Notes: a model not told the origin generated them from the sequence alone. A stretch of DNA of 64,000 nucleotides from Lophium mytilinum (GCA_010093605.1 MU004181.1:3626215-3690214); one strand, 5' to 3'; positions 1 through 10,132 are shown, numbered from the stretch's first letter. Program-made: numbers and translations.

Positions 1-604
1 GAGCCTGTGCCAGTTCTTGTGCTCGTAGTATTGGTTCAAAAGGCCCTGATCAGCTCCGTCGAAGCTGTCTCCACTGGCTGCCAGAGTCTGAAGCGCCCAG
101 TAATCACCCATGTTCGGAGTGAGGACCATGACGCCAGTATTGAAGGCATCTGGCCAGCCCACGTCCGGAGCGGCCGCAAAGGGAGCATCGATGTTGAACA
201 GCTCGTCGGTCGCGCGCAAAGACACAACATCGGCGTCAATGTACACAATCTTGCTGAACTGAACTTGTCTCCAGAGGGCTATCTTGGTAAAGGCGAAGGC
301 AAGATCGGGGCGGTCCATGAGGAAGAGATTCGAAAGATTGGGGGTTCGTATCCGCTCGACGGGAATGATATAGTCATATAGGGCCTGCAGAGGTTAGAAC
401 AAAGAGCTTGACGTATACAAATGTCTTGATACGGACTTTGAGTTCGGTGACTGTGTCGGCGGATAAGGTGTCCAGCGTGACGAGGACGGCCAGCTTCTTG
501 GTAGTTCCGCCATCTCGTAAGGAATGAGCTAGGACTGCAGCACCGGGAAGGTATGCATCGTTCATGAGCAAGGTGCAATACACTTGCTCGCCATTGCTCG
601 CCAT
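1..604 (-). CDS. Glycogenin-like glucosyltransferase (GT8), C-terminus beyond the window
   Basis: Glycogenin starts glycogen synthesis in the cytosol by glucosylating itself from UDP-glucose. Exon 1 is 437-604 (56 codons, ATG at 604), the intron is 385-436 (gtccgt to ctgcag, 52 bp), and exon 2 runs from 384 off the left edge in frame. The joined protein has the N-terminal acceptor-chain pattern YCTLLMNDAYLPGA, then LYDYIIPVERI, then the DxD metal site in IVYIDADVVSL, then FNTGVMVL and DQGLLNQYY. All are in family order for GT8 glycogenins. The self-glucosylated Tyr and the C-terminal glycogen-synthase binding motif would lie outside the window, so I cannot tell a full glycogenin from a GT8 galactinol-synthase-like relative, although fungal context favours glycogenin. 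Confidence in the GT8 fold is high. Confidence 0.85.
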
Positions 605-1354
605 AGTCGAGGACAGCTCCGGTCCCGAGGATGAAGGAGTCGAGGTGAGAGGCGCCGGCAGCTCAGAGCTTAGGTTGGTTTGGAGCTCGTTTTCCCCGCT
701 CTAGCTCGACCTTGACGTAGGAGCTCACGAGCTGTCGATCACGAGGAGACAACGGAGCGAAAGGAAAAAGGGCTAGATAAGGACGCTGGGCGCGAGAGTG
801 AGGTCCATGGTCAATTGGCCGCCGTGCAAGTCGACACGGCGCGGAAGAGGTGGTGAATGCAATCTCCCAATCTTCCGAGCTTCAGTTCCCTGGCAAGCCA
901 CCGTGAAGCCCTGTACATTTGCCGTGGCGCACCCGGATCTCACGCCATTGGCTCTCCCGACAGCCGTTTTACAAACGGGTCGGTTGACCTGGAGATGTCG
1001 GCTATGGCCGCAAGCTGCTCTGAGCTCGGGAATCAATACCACGGCATCCGAGTCGCTGAGAGGTATAGGTAGCTAGTGTTCGCCCTATGAACTGCAATCA
1101 TGAGCGTAGTTCTCTAAAAAGGTTCCATTGGACTCACGGTGTTCAGGGGCACGTATCTTCCCTGCTGCATAGCCTGTGACCGTGTTTAAAGTCCCCCGGC
1201 AGTTCATCAATATCGCTTTCGTACAAAGGTGGTATCCTGACTATCTTATTACCATCCATTATTATAGAATCGAAGGTTTTCATAAAACTTTCCCCATGCT
1301 GCTGTTGGAGTTTTATATCGAAAAAGCTACTTGCTAAAACGATATACTTCTATA
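605..1354. other. Intergenic: 5' flank of the glycogenin gene, 3' flank of the RAD51-like gene
   Basis: About 750 bp with no convincing gene. Open frames on both strands between 773 and 1076 mirror each other and match no family I know. This should hold the glycogenin promoter and the 3' UTR of the RAD51-like gene. The stretch 1180-1330 is AT-rich. Confidence 0.5.
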
Positions 1355-2835
1355 TTACATCCCCTGTTCGTGCGACCTGTACACCACCGCCTCCATCCCC
1401 CCGTCGTTGTTACATTGGAAGAACGCCAACCTGCCCGCCCGACCTTCCCACCCATCACTAAGAATCTCAATCGCATGTGCCATCTCCGCGCCTCTTTTCT
1501 CCTTGGGCAGTCTCGAAATCATGAAGTGCATGTCCACGAGGAACGGGAAAGTCTTTCCAAGCGCAGGATACGTCGTACAGGCCTCAAACGCTGATGACGT
1601 GAAGTAGTTCATTGACGTTGCGGAGGTATCTGGATCATCCGAGCGAGAGCCATCAGCCGGCGTGGGAGGCGGGCGTCGCGTTATGCCCGAGTTGATGACG
1701 AGGGATGTCAGGTCGTGGCTTCGCGCAAGCTGTGAAAGGTCGCGCATCAAGGAAGCAAGCATTGCATGGGCTGTGGAGTGTCAGAGATATCAACAGAAGC
1801 GGATCATTTGCATAGCCGCCTGTTGGGCTGACATAGAAAGAGAAGAGAGAACATTACCTTGCACGTATTTGACCTTCATGAGCGGGCTCAACACTTCGGT
1901 AATGTTATCGACGATGAGCATCCAAGTGCACCCTCCACTTTCATCCGAACTGACATGGGGGCTCAGATGCCGTCTCTCATCAGACCGAATTGTCTGCGTT
2001 GTATCCGGCTTGTTCGTGCCTACGAAGAGCATTTCCTCCTCTTCTTCGTCTTCTTCATCTTCGCTGTCTGCTACCTCTACTCTTCGGCTATGATTCGTTT
2101 TAGGAGGAGCTGGTATTTTACTTGGGGTCGTTTTGGAACCCAATGTTTGAACTGGCTGGCTTATCTCTTCCTTCAATTCCTCCAAAGCCTCCTTCATTCC
2201 AACGAAATCAAAGACGCGCATGATCTTCACCCTCTCGAGCGCTGCGGCAGCGATGTCGTCTGGCTCGAGCGAGGCATTGTCCTGCTTTGCCTGCTGTGGC
2301 ACGACATGTCGTTGGAAACGAGAGACAAGGGTAGTATGTAGTCTTAAAACGTCAAAATTGCCGGAAGTATCGATTATAGCAGCTTGAGATCGTGGATTTT
2401 CAAGGAGATGTGAGGTTAAGAAAGCGAGAGCCAACTGTATAATGAATCAATACAGCATACTAGAACCAACAAGTCCACGCGTAGGAAGTCAAAGCACGTG
2501 GATTTGATATGAGCGATCAGATAGGAACAAGCAAGCAAGAATGGGCATCATGAGCAACGACTAAGATAGATGAAACCAAAACGATCGAACAGGATGACAT
2601 TAACAAAACGCAAACCTACCCCAGTCTTCCCAGCCCCCGCTTCACCAGAAAAGCAGCACAAACCCCTGATTCCTCTTTCCCTCTTTCCCTCCAGCGCTTC
2701 ATCCACGCTCCGACACCCCGTCATCACCCGTGTGACGCGTGGGTGCTCTCCATCCCACGCTATCAGCGTCGCAATCTCGTCGGGACGGATCAGGGATGCG
2801 GCATCGGCTGGAAGGGCTGCGCCGAAAGCGGCCAT
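1355..2835 (-). CDS. RecA/RAD51-family recombination protein (RAD51 paralogue type)
   Basis: Likely a DNA-dependent ATPase acting as a mediator in homologous recombination in the nucleus. Exons are 2620-2835, 1858-2434 and 1355-1770, with introns 2435-2619 (gtaggt...tacag) and 1771-1857 (gtaatg...cacag). The join gives 402 residues. Walker A is GEAGAGKT at about residues 64-71, and the splice restores it directly into LALAFLTSHLL. A Walker-B-like strand reads WMLIVDN. Between them lies an insert with a strongly acidic run (DSEDEEDEEEEE), and the C-terminal part carries the family's β-strand pattern. It is longer than a RecA core, and the N-terminal region is too short for RAD51 itself, so a paralogue (RAD51D, Rad55/57 or Rdl1 type) is more likely. 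Which paralogue cannot be decided from sequence reading alone. Confidence 0.7.
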
Positions 2836-3576
2836 GCAGTTGGGTGGTGCTGGAGCTCAAGATTTAGAAACTTCCAAATGTGGTTGGTGGAGATGGGAGC
2901 TGCGTCAAGTGTGTGGATAGTGGATCGGCCCTGTGCAGGGATGCGGGTGTGGCGTGAAACTTACCACCAAGGGCGGGTTATACCGACTTTATGCCTCGGT
3001 GCAGTCGAATTGTACGTGAGATATGGACTTTGATCCGATCGAAGGTCTGATAGATGAACGTCTAGGCACGCTTGGCTAGAAGGAGGCTTCGACATGTCAC
3101 TACTACAAAACAGATTAGAGGCAGCGAGAGACTTCATTTTTCTCTAAATCGACGATAATTTAATATATCCCGGTCAATCCACACGGCCTTCACTTGCGTA
3201 ACAATCGTAGACAATGACCATGTCCTAAAAGAAGTTTTCTGTGCCTGGTACGCACTATTGCAGCCCACTCAACCAATATCCAGTGCACTAGGAAAGAAGA
3301 TCCATCACACAAGCCGACGCCCCGTCTTCACTCCGTACCCCAGAAGGATAAAAGAACCAGCTTACAAAGGAGATAGAAGCAAGCGTATGCGAAGCAGAAA
3401 TAGGGTTGACAATGGCCCTTCATACTCCACCCCTGGCCTGCCAAGTTTCCTGCACAACTGCGCAAACCTGTTGCGGACAGCTTGCTCCGTCATTGGGAGC
3501 CCAAATTGACTCGGCGTGCTGCGCTGACGACTACCCAGCAGGGGTTGAAACACCACCAACAGCGCCATCAAGAATC
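2836..3576. other. Intergenic: 5' flank of the RAD51-like gene, 3' flank of Pal1
   Basis: About 740 bp without a recognisable gene. Open frames at 3258-3823 on the plus strand are partly antisense to the end of the Pal1 gene and have no family signature. The stretch should contain the RAD51-like promoter and the Pal1 3' UTR. Confidence 0.45.
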
Positions 3577-5515
3577 TCACGACGGCCGTCTTTCGGGCCG
3601 CGTTCGCCTCCCACCCTTCAAGCTCTTCACGCGACTGAGGAAGCCATTGGTAGGTTTATTGCTGTCCCCCATGCCGTCAGAGCTGTCAGCAGTCATCTGC
3701 CTTGTCAGCCCGTTTCCGCGTGAAGGTGAAGTTGGAGACCATCCAGAGGGCTTAGATGCATCATTGCCTCCGCTTTCTGCAACCTTGATAGTGGCGCCCT
3801 TCTTGTCGTACGCTTCATCGTAATCATCGAAGAATGGATTCGACTCGTTTACTTTGGTGTAGCCGCCGGCACTCTGAGGGCCCTTTGGCGGTACTTCCGG
3901 CGGACTGCCCGGCGTCCTCAATGCATTTGATCCACCGGGCCGGAAATCATAGCGTGACTCAGGACTCGTGATACGCGGTGCTCCCGGTGCTCCATCGCCG
4001 AACCCAGTACGGCGCGGCTGGGAGATACCTCGAATGCGCTGTGCTATCGACTTCTTGCGTCCGATTCCACCATTCTGAGCTGCTGCTGCGTCGTCCAATT
4101 GGCGTTGTTGAATAGCAGTGCGCGAGGCAGGAGCGCCTTCTAAGAAGGTAGAAGTGCCTAGGCCATAGGTTTCCTCGCCGTGAACTGGCTCGACGCTACC
4201 CTTCGGATTGAAGGAAGCTGTTCGACCTTCAAGAGAAGGGCGCTTCTTGTATTGCTCAGTCTCGGCATTGCCGCTTCGTGAAAAATCTGTGAAGCCCTCA
4301 GCCCCTCGTCCGTGGAATTTCTCGAGATCAATGTTCTTATTGACCGGGCCCGACCCGCCGATAGCGTTGTTAGCAGAATTAACGGGGAATGCCTCCATCG
4401 GCGCGCGGTGGTCCTTCTTCCGATTGCGATGAGGATTGCAAGCATCGAATGGGCCGTCATGGTGGAACACTGTTACATGTAAGCTACGTCGGCCAATATT
4501 TAAGTTTAGGACACTCACAGCTGGGCCCATAGATGCCAGAGACATCCAATTTGTCGATCAAATCGAGTCCATGGGGTTTCTTTGGCTGCCTGTGAGACCT
4601 CGACTTGCCATCCTTTCCTCTGGCCTCCCTCTCTTTTCGCCGCTCCCTGCGCTTGCGTTCCTCGTCGGCGTCCAGGGGCCTCTTGTCAATGATCGAAGAA
4701 TCGGAATTGCGTCGCGGGCGTCTGTTGTTGGCCCTCTCAGGACTTCCTTGACCATTCCGCGGTGCTGGTGGTCCGCGCGGTCGTGAAGGGCCCCGCGACG
4801 CACCGCGTAGCTTTTCTTCTTCGCCTGATCGAGACGGGCGGTGGCCTGCCAGCGGAAGGGTGCCAGATCGATGAGGTGCAGGTCGTGGAGGTGCAGGTCT
4901 CTGGCCGAGTCCTACTCATCGCATGTTAGAGAGGGATTGCAGTAGCTTGAATGCAGAACCAACCTTTCTTTCCAGATGCATCGTTCAAAGACATGTTGCT
5001 CTGTGGGGTATAATGGTCAGCAAATGGCACAGAAGACGCTTCGACAGCAGATTCCATGATGTTGAAGTGGGCAAAACGGGGACAGCGAAGAGTCGGTGTC
5101 AAGTAGCAGGTTGTGGGACCACGCCCAGCGACCTTATCTAGAACCTTGCAGCAGGATGTGGCAGGGGATGTGACGTACGAAAAGCTCCTCTGCGCTGGTG
5201 CCAAACGTCGCCTTTTTGGGCGACTCCTTGACGGTGGCGGACATGTCGATCAGAAAGGAGGAATTTGGATTGGGCTGCTGGGCGGGCTCGTCTTCGAACG
5301 TGGCGAGGAAGGGGTTCCTGGACACGGGTCGGTTGCCGCTGTTGGGCGTGGAGATTCCAGGAGAGAGCGCATGCGGTGAGGCAGCGCGGTTGCGGAAGGG
5401 ATTGTTCGACGACAGATTGTTGGCGGAGGCGGACAGATCGAGGGTCAGGTTTGGTTCTGCTAGACGGTTAGGACGTCACCGAGCCAGCCTTGAAACGTAG
5501 CAGCATACCTGGCAT
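3577..5515 (-). CDS. pal1: Pal1-family cell morphology / endocytic coat protein
   Basis: Pal1 proteins act at the cell cortex in polarity, and as early endocytic-coat factors in yeasts. Five exons: 5509-5515, 5179-5456, 4964-5000, 4519-4911 and 3577-4469, with introns 5457-5508, 5001-5178, 4912-4963 and 4470-4518. The product is 535 residues. The first coding exon is only 7 nt (ATG CCA G). The N-terminus carries NPFRNR and SRNPFLATFED. The diagnostic Pal1 core is rebuilt by the splices: a basic RKRRERRKERE run, KKPHGLDLIDKLDVSGIYG, then FHHDGPFDACNPHRNRK across the last intron. The tail has NPFFDDYDE and ends in a basic cluster, SLKGGRRTRPERR. NPF motifs are known EH-domain ligands, consistent with an endocytic role. 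Phases and family motifs agree at every junction. Confidence 0.9.
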
Positions 5516-6098
5516 TTCAATCCTTGCACAGCGCCAAACAGCGCAGGCCAGTCAGGAGGAGATGCTAAAGTGATACGCGGGCGAAAGATGTGGTGAGGCA
5601 CGGCGAAGGCTGGGGTGGGATGCGTTGGAGGAGGAGAGCAGCACTTCTACAACAGTGGTTGCGACAGGCGCCGTCGGGCTGGCTGGTAGCTTGGAACGTG
5701 CCTTTAGCACGAAGCAGCAGTGATGGCCGAGCAACTCCTGAATGCGCGCCGGAACCAGCTGAGATCGCCGCCGAGGCTGGAGGGTCTGGAGGTCTTGGGG
5801 GGCCTTGGGGTTTGGGGTTTGGAGGTGCCTTGAAGTCGGAGGGAACAATGAAAGCAAAGAGGCAGAAGTAGAAGCAGAAGCAGTCCTCCTGGCCGCGAAA
5901 TTCACCCCCGTGGCCCCTTGTAGCTTCGCCTGGCTGACCTGACCGCCCGTCACCGCTCTCTCCCCGCAGTGGCTAACTCTCGGCCTGCACACGCCGGACT
6001 AGCAAGCAACAGACCCCTTCCTCCCCCTCTCCCAGGTTTCTCGGCCCGCCGCCCAGCTGCACCTGAACACCTGTGTGCCTGCACCTCTCGCAAAGAAA
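5516..6098. promoter_or_regulatory. Shared divergent promoter region of pal1 and MED31
   Basis: 583 bp lie between the divergent ATGs at 5515 (minus) and 6099 (plus). The open frames inside overlap on both strands and show no family signature. I infer a bidirectional promoter plus both 5' UTRs from the gene arrangement. I could not assign individual factor sites. Confidence 0.5.
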
Positions 6099-6473
6099 AT
6101 GGCCGATGCCACCTTTGGCGGGTACAGCCGATTCGAGCTGGAGCTGGAGTTTGTGCAGTGTCTCGGGAATCCCGCCTATCTCAACTTCCTCGCGACCCAG
6201 AAGCTGCTCGACAGCCCCGACTTCGTCGCCTACCTGGCCTATCTGCGCTACTTCGCCGAGCCCAAGTACGCCTGCTACCTCAGGTACCGTGTCGCCGCCG
6301 CCCACTGCCCGACTCGGCTGCTTACTGATTCTGCGACTAGCTACCCCGGCCCAACCCTGCGCGCGCTCGAGCTGCTTCAACAAGAGAAGTTCCGCAAAGA
6401 AATCCTCCAGCCGACCGTCCTGCACCGCATGGTGGAGGAAGGCATCAAGGCGGCGACGGGCGACAGGACGTGA
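6099..6473 (+). CDS. MED31: Mediator complex subunit 31 (SOH1)
   Basis: MED31 is a small, highly conserved subunit of the Mediator middle module, which links activators to RNA polymerase II. Exons are 6099-6283 and 6341-6473, with a 57 bp intron (gtaccg...gactag). The product is 105 residues. The signature FELELEFVQCLGNPAYLNFL is followed by a DPDF-like block, then YLAYLRYFAEPKYACYLSYPG across the junction, then ALELLQQEKFR. This matches the whole family core with little extra sequence. The start is the first ATG (MADATFGGYSRFE). An upstream in-frame GTG is not needed. The small size and motif order make this call firm. Confidence 0.95.
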   Translation: MADATFGGYSRFELELEFVQCLGNPAYLNFLATQKLLDSPDFVAYLAYLRYFAEPKYACYLRYRVAAAHCPTRLLTDSATSYPGPTLRALELLQQEKFRKEILQPTVLHRMVEEGIKAATGDRT

Positions 6474-7083
6474 GCTGTTGGGTCCATCTAGACTCCTCAT
6501 TCTCGTACCGATGCTCTGCGAATGACCTCTGCAGCTGGCCAAGCACCGAACTATTGGAAGCGTATGGGGGGCTTCGGAGGCGTACTGACTACATTTGGCG
6601 ATTATAGTGGGCTGTCACGAATCGCGAGGAAGCTTGGCAATATGCTCTGCCTCTGAGAGATTACCTAAACATCACCGTGAAAGATATTCAACACTACTTT
6701 GAAAGAGTCTCGCATCTGCCCCAGTTTTACACTATCGAGTCAGGCTCATCCAACTCGCACAGTTTGTGTTGTCCATTTAACTACTTTGTGCCTACCTATT
6801 ACGCATGTCCCCTTCGGTGCACGTGTTTCTGATAGATCATTATGGTGAACTACGAGGTTGGAATTGGTTGCTTTAATCCACTCTTCGTCGACGATATGAG
6901 CCTCCGCTGGGGTGCCTATTAATAAAGAGCCTCCGGCGATGAAATGCTGCTACCGGCTGACATTTCCCTTTGGAGTTTTCCTAATTGTGGGGGTATCTTC
7001 GCAAATTGGCCTTGCCACTAAACAACTCCAGAGACCTCCAAAACGCCGTATGTAGAAACCACCAGATGCCAAATTGAAGAGCA
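6474..7083. other. Intergenic between convergent MED31 and RPC11
   Basis: About 610 bp between two gene ends. It should contain both 3' UTRs. I see no gene, repeat or RNA in it. Confidence 0.5.
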
Positions 7084-7631
7084 TTACTCTCTCCAGCTCC
7101 TGCCGCATTTCGTGCACTTGAGTCACGTTAGCTTTATGCTTCCAAAACCCCCATAGCCCGAGGTTATAATGTTGTCGACATACCTTGTAGAAATTCGTCA
7201 TAGGCTCATCTGCACTCCGAATCTGTAGCTGGTAGAAGTACGCCTTGTCGTTCCCGCACACGGTACTGGGGCACATCACTATAGAGAGTCAGTCTTTGCA
7301 TGACAGTAGTAGAGCTTAAATGACAGCAGCATACCATCCGTCTTGTCCACATTTTCCCACGCCTTCGCGCCGCCGATGACATCCTCCACATCCTTCTGCT
7401 TCATGGCCTTGCGCTCAAAGTATCGCTTGTCGAGGACGTGCTGATAGGGACAGCTGCGGCATTCGAAGCGGTTGGTGCCAACGAGGTCGTCGGCCGAAGT
7501 GTCCGCGGTGCTCGTGATGGTGGACACTGTGAGCATGTTGCTGCAGGCGGGACAGACTGCGAATCATTAGTCGAAAGCTCGTAGTGATCGCGTGAAGCTA
7601 GAGTAGGAGTGGGGGTCGTACAGAGCAGCAT
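7084..7631 (-). CDS. RPC11: RNA polymerase III subunit C11 (TFIIS-like)
   Basis: C11 provides the intrinsic RNA-cleavage activity of Pol III and helps termination and reinitiation. Four exons: 7622-7631, 7335-7556, 7184-7278 and 7084-7116, with introns 7557-7621, 7279-7334 and 7117-7183. The product is 119 residues. The first exon is 10 nt, and the splice yields MLLFCPACSNMLTVS, which opens the N-terminal zinc ribbon (CPAC, then FECRSCPYQ). The C-terminal TFIIS-type ribbon has CGNDKAYFYQLQIRSADEP, then FYKCTKCGRSWRE at the end. The acidic residues of the catalytic hairpin appear here as SADEP, where the family has R(S/A)ADEP. Length and domain order fit the family exactly. Confidence 0.93.
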
Positions 7632-7954
7632 CCTCGCGACTGTTGCGAAGCAGTCCCGCTTGACTTCCGGCTTTTTGTTGAAGATGGTGAGTCCCAAGAA
7701 ACCACAATTTATAGTGGGGTGCAGATGAAGTCTGGCGGACCCCTGCTCGTCTTATGGAGACCCGATTCTCCCGCCTTTTGCGCCTCACGTCCGACTTCTG
7801 CTCTTGCAAGGGTTCACTCTAGAAATAGACACTCAGCCACAGCGACACGCGCTCGCTCATAGCAGCGCGTGCATCTCACTCACTCCCTGAAGCTCCTCAC
7901 TCAGTGCATCACGAAGAGGGTTGTCTGCCCCACCAACCCAACCCCACCGCAACC

Positions 7955-8170
7955 TCATACCTAAGCATCATTTAGGCCCCTCATCCCTCTGCCTCGTCCT
8001 CCTCTTCTCTGCCACTGCGGTCGGCTTGTCAGCGTCAATCTTCCACATAAACGACGGCTCAAAGTGCAAGAAAGGAGCCTCGACGTGGACCGCGTTGCTT
8101 GTGCGCGCCTCTGCCATCCCAACCCTCCGTCTACTGCTCTAGTGGAGCAGACTGGACGTCATGGCAGAAG
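7955..8170 (+). pseudogene. 5' half of a dead SRF1-like paralogue
   Basis: The plus strand resembles the first membrane segments of the intact SRF1-like gene at 16484-17492. The piece reads LFSATAVGLSASIFHINDG, then KKGASTW, against LSFSATALGLSGSIFHLTD and RGASTW in the intact copy, and DNA similarity is high over about 130 bases. After GASTW the reading frame is lost. Similarity may continue to the start codon of the ankyrin gene at 8161, where gtcatggcaga is shared with 17163-17173. No upstream exon or start survives. The other half lies inverted at about 9350-9600, so this is a broken host gene. Confidence 0.72.
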
Positions 8171-8838
8171 ACGAAGTATGTGTGCCCCCGCTGCCTCCAC
8201 AACCCACCGGCTGACGTCCCATAGGGTGCATCTCCTCGCGAACTCATTCTCGAAGCTTGCCGTCGAAACAACGCCTCCCTCCTCGAAGAAACATTGGCCG
8301 ATCTCACCTCCGCATCCAAAAAGGCCGGAAAGAAACCTGTCGACTTCATTGCGGAGGTGCTGAACAAGAGCTACGACGGGGTTGGCAACGGATGCTTGCA
8401 TATCGCAGCAACCTATGGAAGCTGTAAGAGCCCTGGCTGGTCGCCGAACCTGCGACAGCGGGCAATATACGCACCAGCATGCTGATATGTTCTATAGATG
8501 ACGTCCTGGACGTCCTCCTGGACCAAGAAGGCATCGAAATAGACGAGATCGACCGTATGGAGCGCGACACACCCCTTCACAAAGCCGTCCGCTACGTCAA
8601 CTCTCTATCCAAGGCTGAATGGTCCTCCGGCCATCATGTTGTTGATATTCTGCTGGATGCCGGATGCGACCCCAGGATACGCAACAAGGCAAAGCTGAAG
8701 CCGGTGGAGCTGGTGGATCCTAGGAATACTGAGCTTAGGAGCATTCTGCAGAAGGGCGAGTTTGCGATGACAGCAGGCGATGATGTTGTGCATGAGGATG
8801 ATGATGGGCCTACGGGAAGTGGAAGCGATAGCGACTAG
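8161..8838 (+). CDS. Small ankyrin-repeat protein with acidic tail
   Basis: Exons are 8161-8175, 8225-8423 and 8498-8838 (introns gtatgt...catag, gtaaga...tatag). The product is 184 residues. The first coding exon is only five codons (MAEDE). Ankyrin-like units appear as GNGCLHIAATYGSYDVLDVLL, DTPLHKAVRYVNS and VVDILLDAGCDPRIRNKAKLKP. The tail is acidic (HEDDDG, ending GSDSD). Overall shape (short, about three repeats, acidic C-terminus) recalls Yar1-type ribosomal-protein chaperones. That is only a suggestion, because ankyrin repeats alone do not define function. Its 5' end lies in or beside the SRF1 relic, and the relic's other half lies 3' of it, so its promoter may have been acquired by an inversion. 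Confidence 0.75.
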
Positions 8839-9345
8839 CCTATGAATTGCATGCCCTCCTGCGAGAGGAACGGACGGCGTTGAACATCTTCGAGGCTGTC
8901 TCCCAGCGTGTTTGCACTGATTGACTTTCTTAGACCTGAAGCGTTCGCAAGCGATACCGACTAGCCTCTGAGCTGCCATGCTGGGCATAGAAAAGATGGT
9001 ACACTCAAGAAGCATTCTGCTTTTTACACACCTGTCTACCGCTGTTTACGGTGCTTCAATGCATTTCTAAAAACATAAATGAGATAGACCCTCCTATCTC
9101 TGGGCTGTAAGAAAATTGTAGGAGCAATCCAAGCAGTGGTAGACAGGTGTACACATGATTCAGCAAGAGAGTGTAGATGAGACACAGAGTTTTGTTGTGA
9201 TATCCGTTATATGTTATGGAAGGAATCCGCTTGATTTCTCTATTCCGAATAAGACCACACAGAGAGTGTATTCCATTAGCTGGACTCCGACGTCTGCTTC
9301 GCCAAACTCCCATGTATGCACTGACGTCCCTCGCCCATCCCTAGT
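8839..9345. other. Intergenic with a short direct duplication and an inverted repeat
   Basis: The last codons and stop region of the ankyrin gene (about 8823-8855) recur imperfectly at about 8949-8982 (gcgactagcct / ccgactagcct). An inverted repeat follows: acacctgtctacc near 9028 faces ggtagacaggtgt near 9138. Between its arms, about 9049-9066, the bases ggtgcttcaatgcatttc match the head of the dispersed repeat found at 17.6-18.1 kb. No gene is seen. Confidence 0.5.
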
Positions 9346-9349
9346 CCTG

Positions 9350-9600
9350 TAATCAGCGCAACGAGGAGCGTTCCGGTCAGAGCCTTTTGGAAGTTGCAAA
9401 TCTTGTTGTTCTACGGGCAGGTGGTGAAGTAGGCGCGGTAGGCAGGTACGTCGATGGCATCGACAGGCCCATTGTCGTCTTTGAGTGAAATGAACACCAA
9501 CAACATGTTTGCGGGGTCGAAGACCACAAACAAAAGATCTAGCAGCGAGAGGGCAGGTAGTAAGCCGGGAGTTGTCGCAGGTCCAATGCGCCCCGCAATC
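9350..9600 (-). pseudogene. 3' half of the dead SRF1-like paralogue, inverted
   Basis: The minus strand matches the last two membrane segments of the intact SRF1-like gene. It reads LSLLDLLFVVFDPANMLLVF and later KALTGTLLVAL in a shifted frame, against LLLLDLLFMVFNSANISLAF and KALTGTLLVAL. Near-identical DNA includes tgctagatct and ggaacgctcc. The piece begins roughly where the 5' half at 7955-8170 stops, so the two together cover most of the membrane domain once. An in-frame stop and loss of the C-terminus show it is dead. It abuts the stop codon of the SF3b10 gene. Confidence 0.75.
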
Positions 9601-9902
9601 AATCTTGTACCTGGACTTCATTAGCTGAGGTCCCTCCAAACAGGGTAATTCCAACATACTTCTGGCGGCTTCCCAACAGGTTGTATCATCTTGTCAATCA
9701 TCTGTGCCCGAACCTTCTCCCGCGGCTGTCCCAGCCCTAGCGATAGGTACTGGAGGACTGGAGGGTGGCCGACGTAGCTCGAGTACGTATCGCGCGCAAT
9801 GTTTGATGTCCATTCGAACTTTGTGGTGTCCGCATGACCTGTGCCGACGTATCGGGCTTGTAGAGCTTCGAGCTGTTGCTGGGCGCGTAGTTTGTCGGCC
9901 AT
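9599..9902 (-). CDS. SF3B5: Splicing factor 3B subunit 5 (SF3b10)
   Basis: SF3b10 is a small core subunit of the SF3b complex in U2 snRNP, which helps bind the branch site. The main exon is 9660-9902 (81 codons). A 49 bp intron (gtatgt...gtccag) leads to a 12 nt terminal exon, 9599-9610, coding Val-Gln-Asp and stop. The product is 84 residues. The sequence QQLEALQARYVGTGHADTT, then FEWTSNIARDTYSSYVGHP, then KMIQPVGKPPE covers the whole family. The predicted end, PPEVQD, resembles the usual PPE-X-Q-E ending, which supports the micro-exon. The ATG at 9902 is preferred over upstream non-ATG starts because homology begins there. The 3' UTR runs into the inverted SRF1 relic. Confidence 0.92.
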
Positions 9903-10132
9903 GATGATGGTAGTGGGTGCAGTTAGAAGGTTTGGAGGTTTGGTGCTTAAAGTTGCAGATCGAGGGACAGGTGCACGTGCCGGGTTACATAACCCTTCAC
10001 TTCTCGCTAGCTTCACCAGCATTGCATCCCAAGTCAATTCCACATCTTCAACTTTGGGCAACGAGTTCTTTCCACTACGTCAACTCGCCGCTATCATATC
10101 TTCAACACTCTCCTTAATGGCATAGATATCGG
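9903..10132. promoter_or_regulatory. Divergent promoter region, SF3b10 / unknown 195-aa gene
   Basis: About 230 bp between divergent ATGs at 9902 (minus) and 10133 (plus). It is inferred to hold both promoters. I identified no specific sites. Confidence 0.45.
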
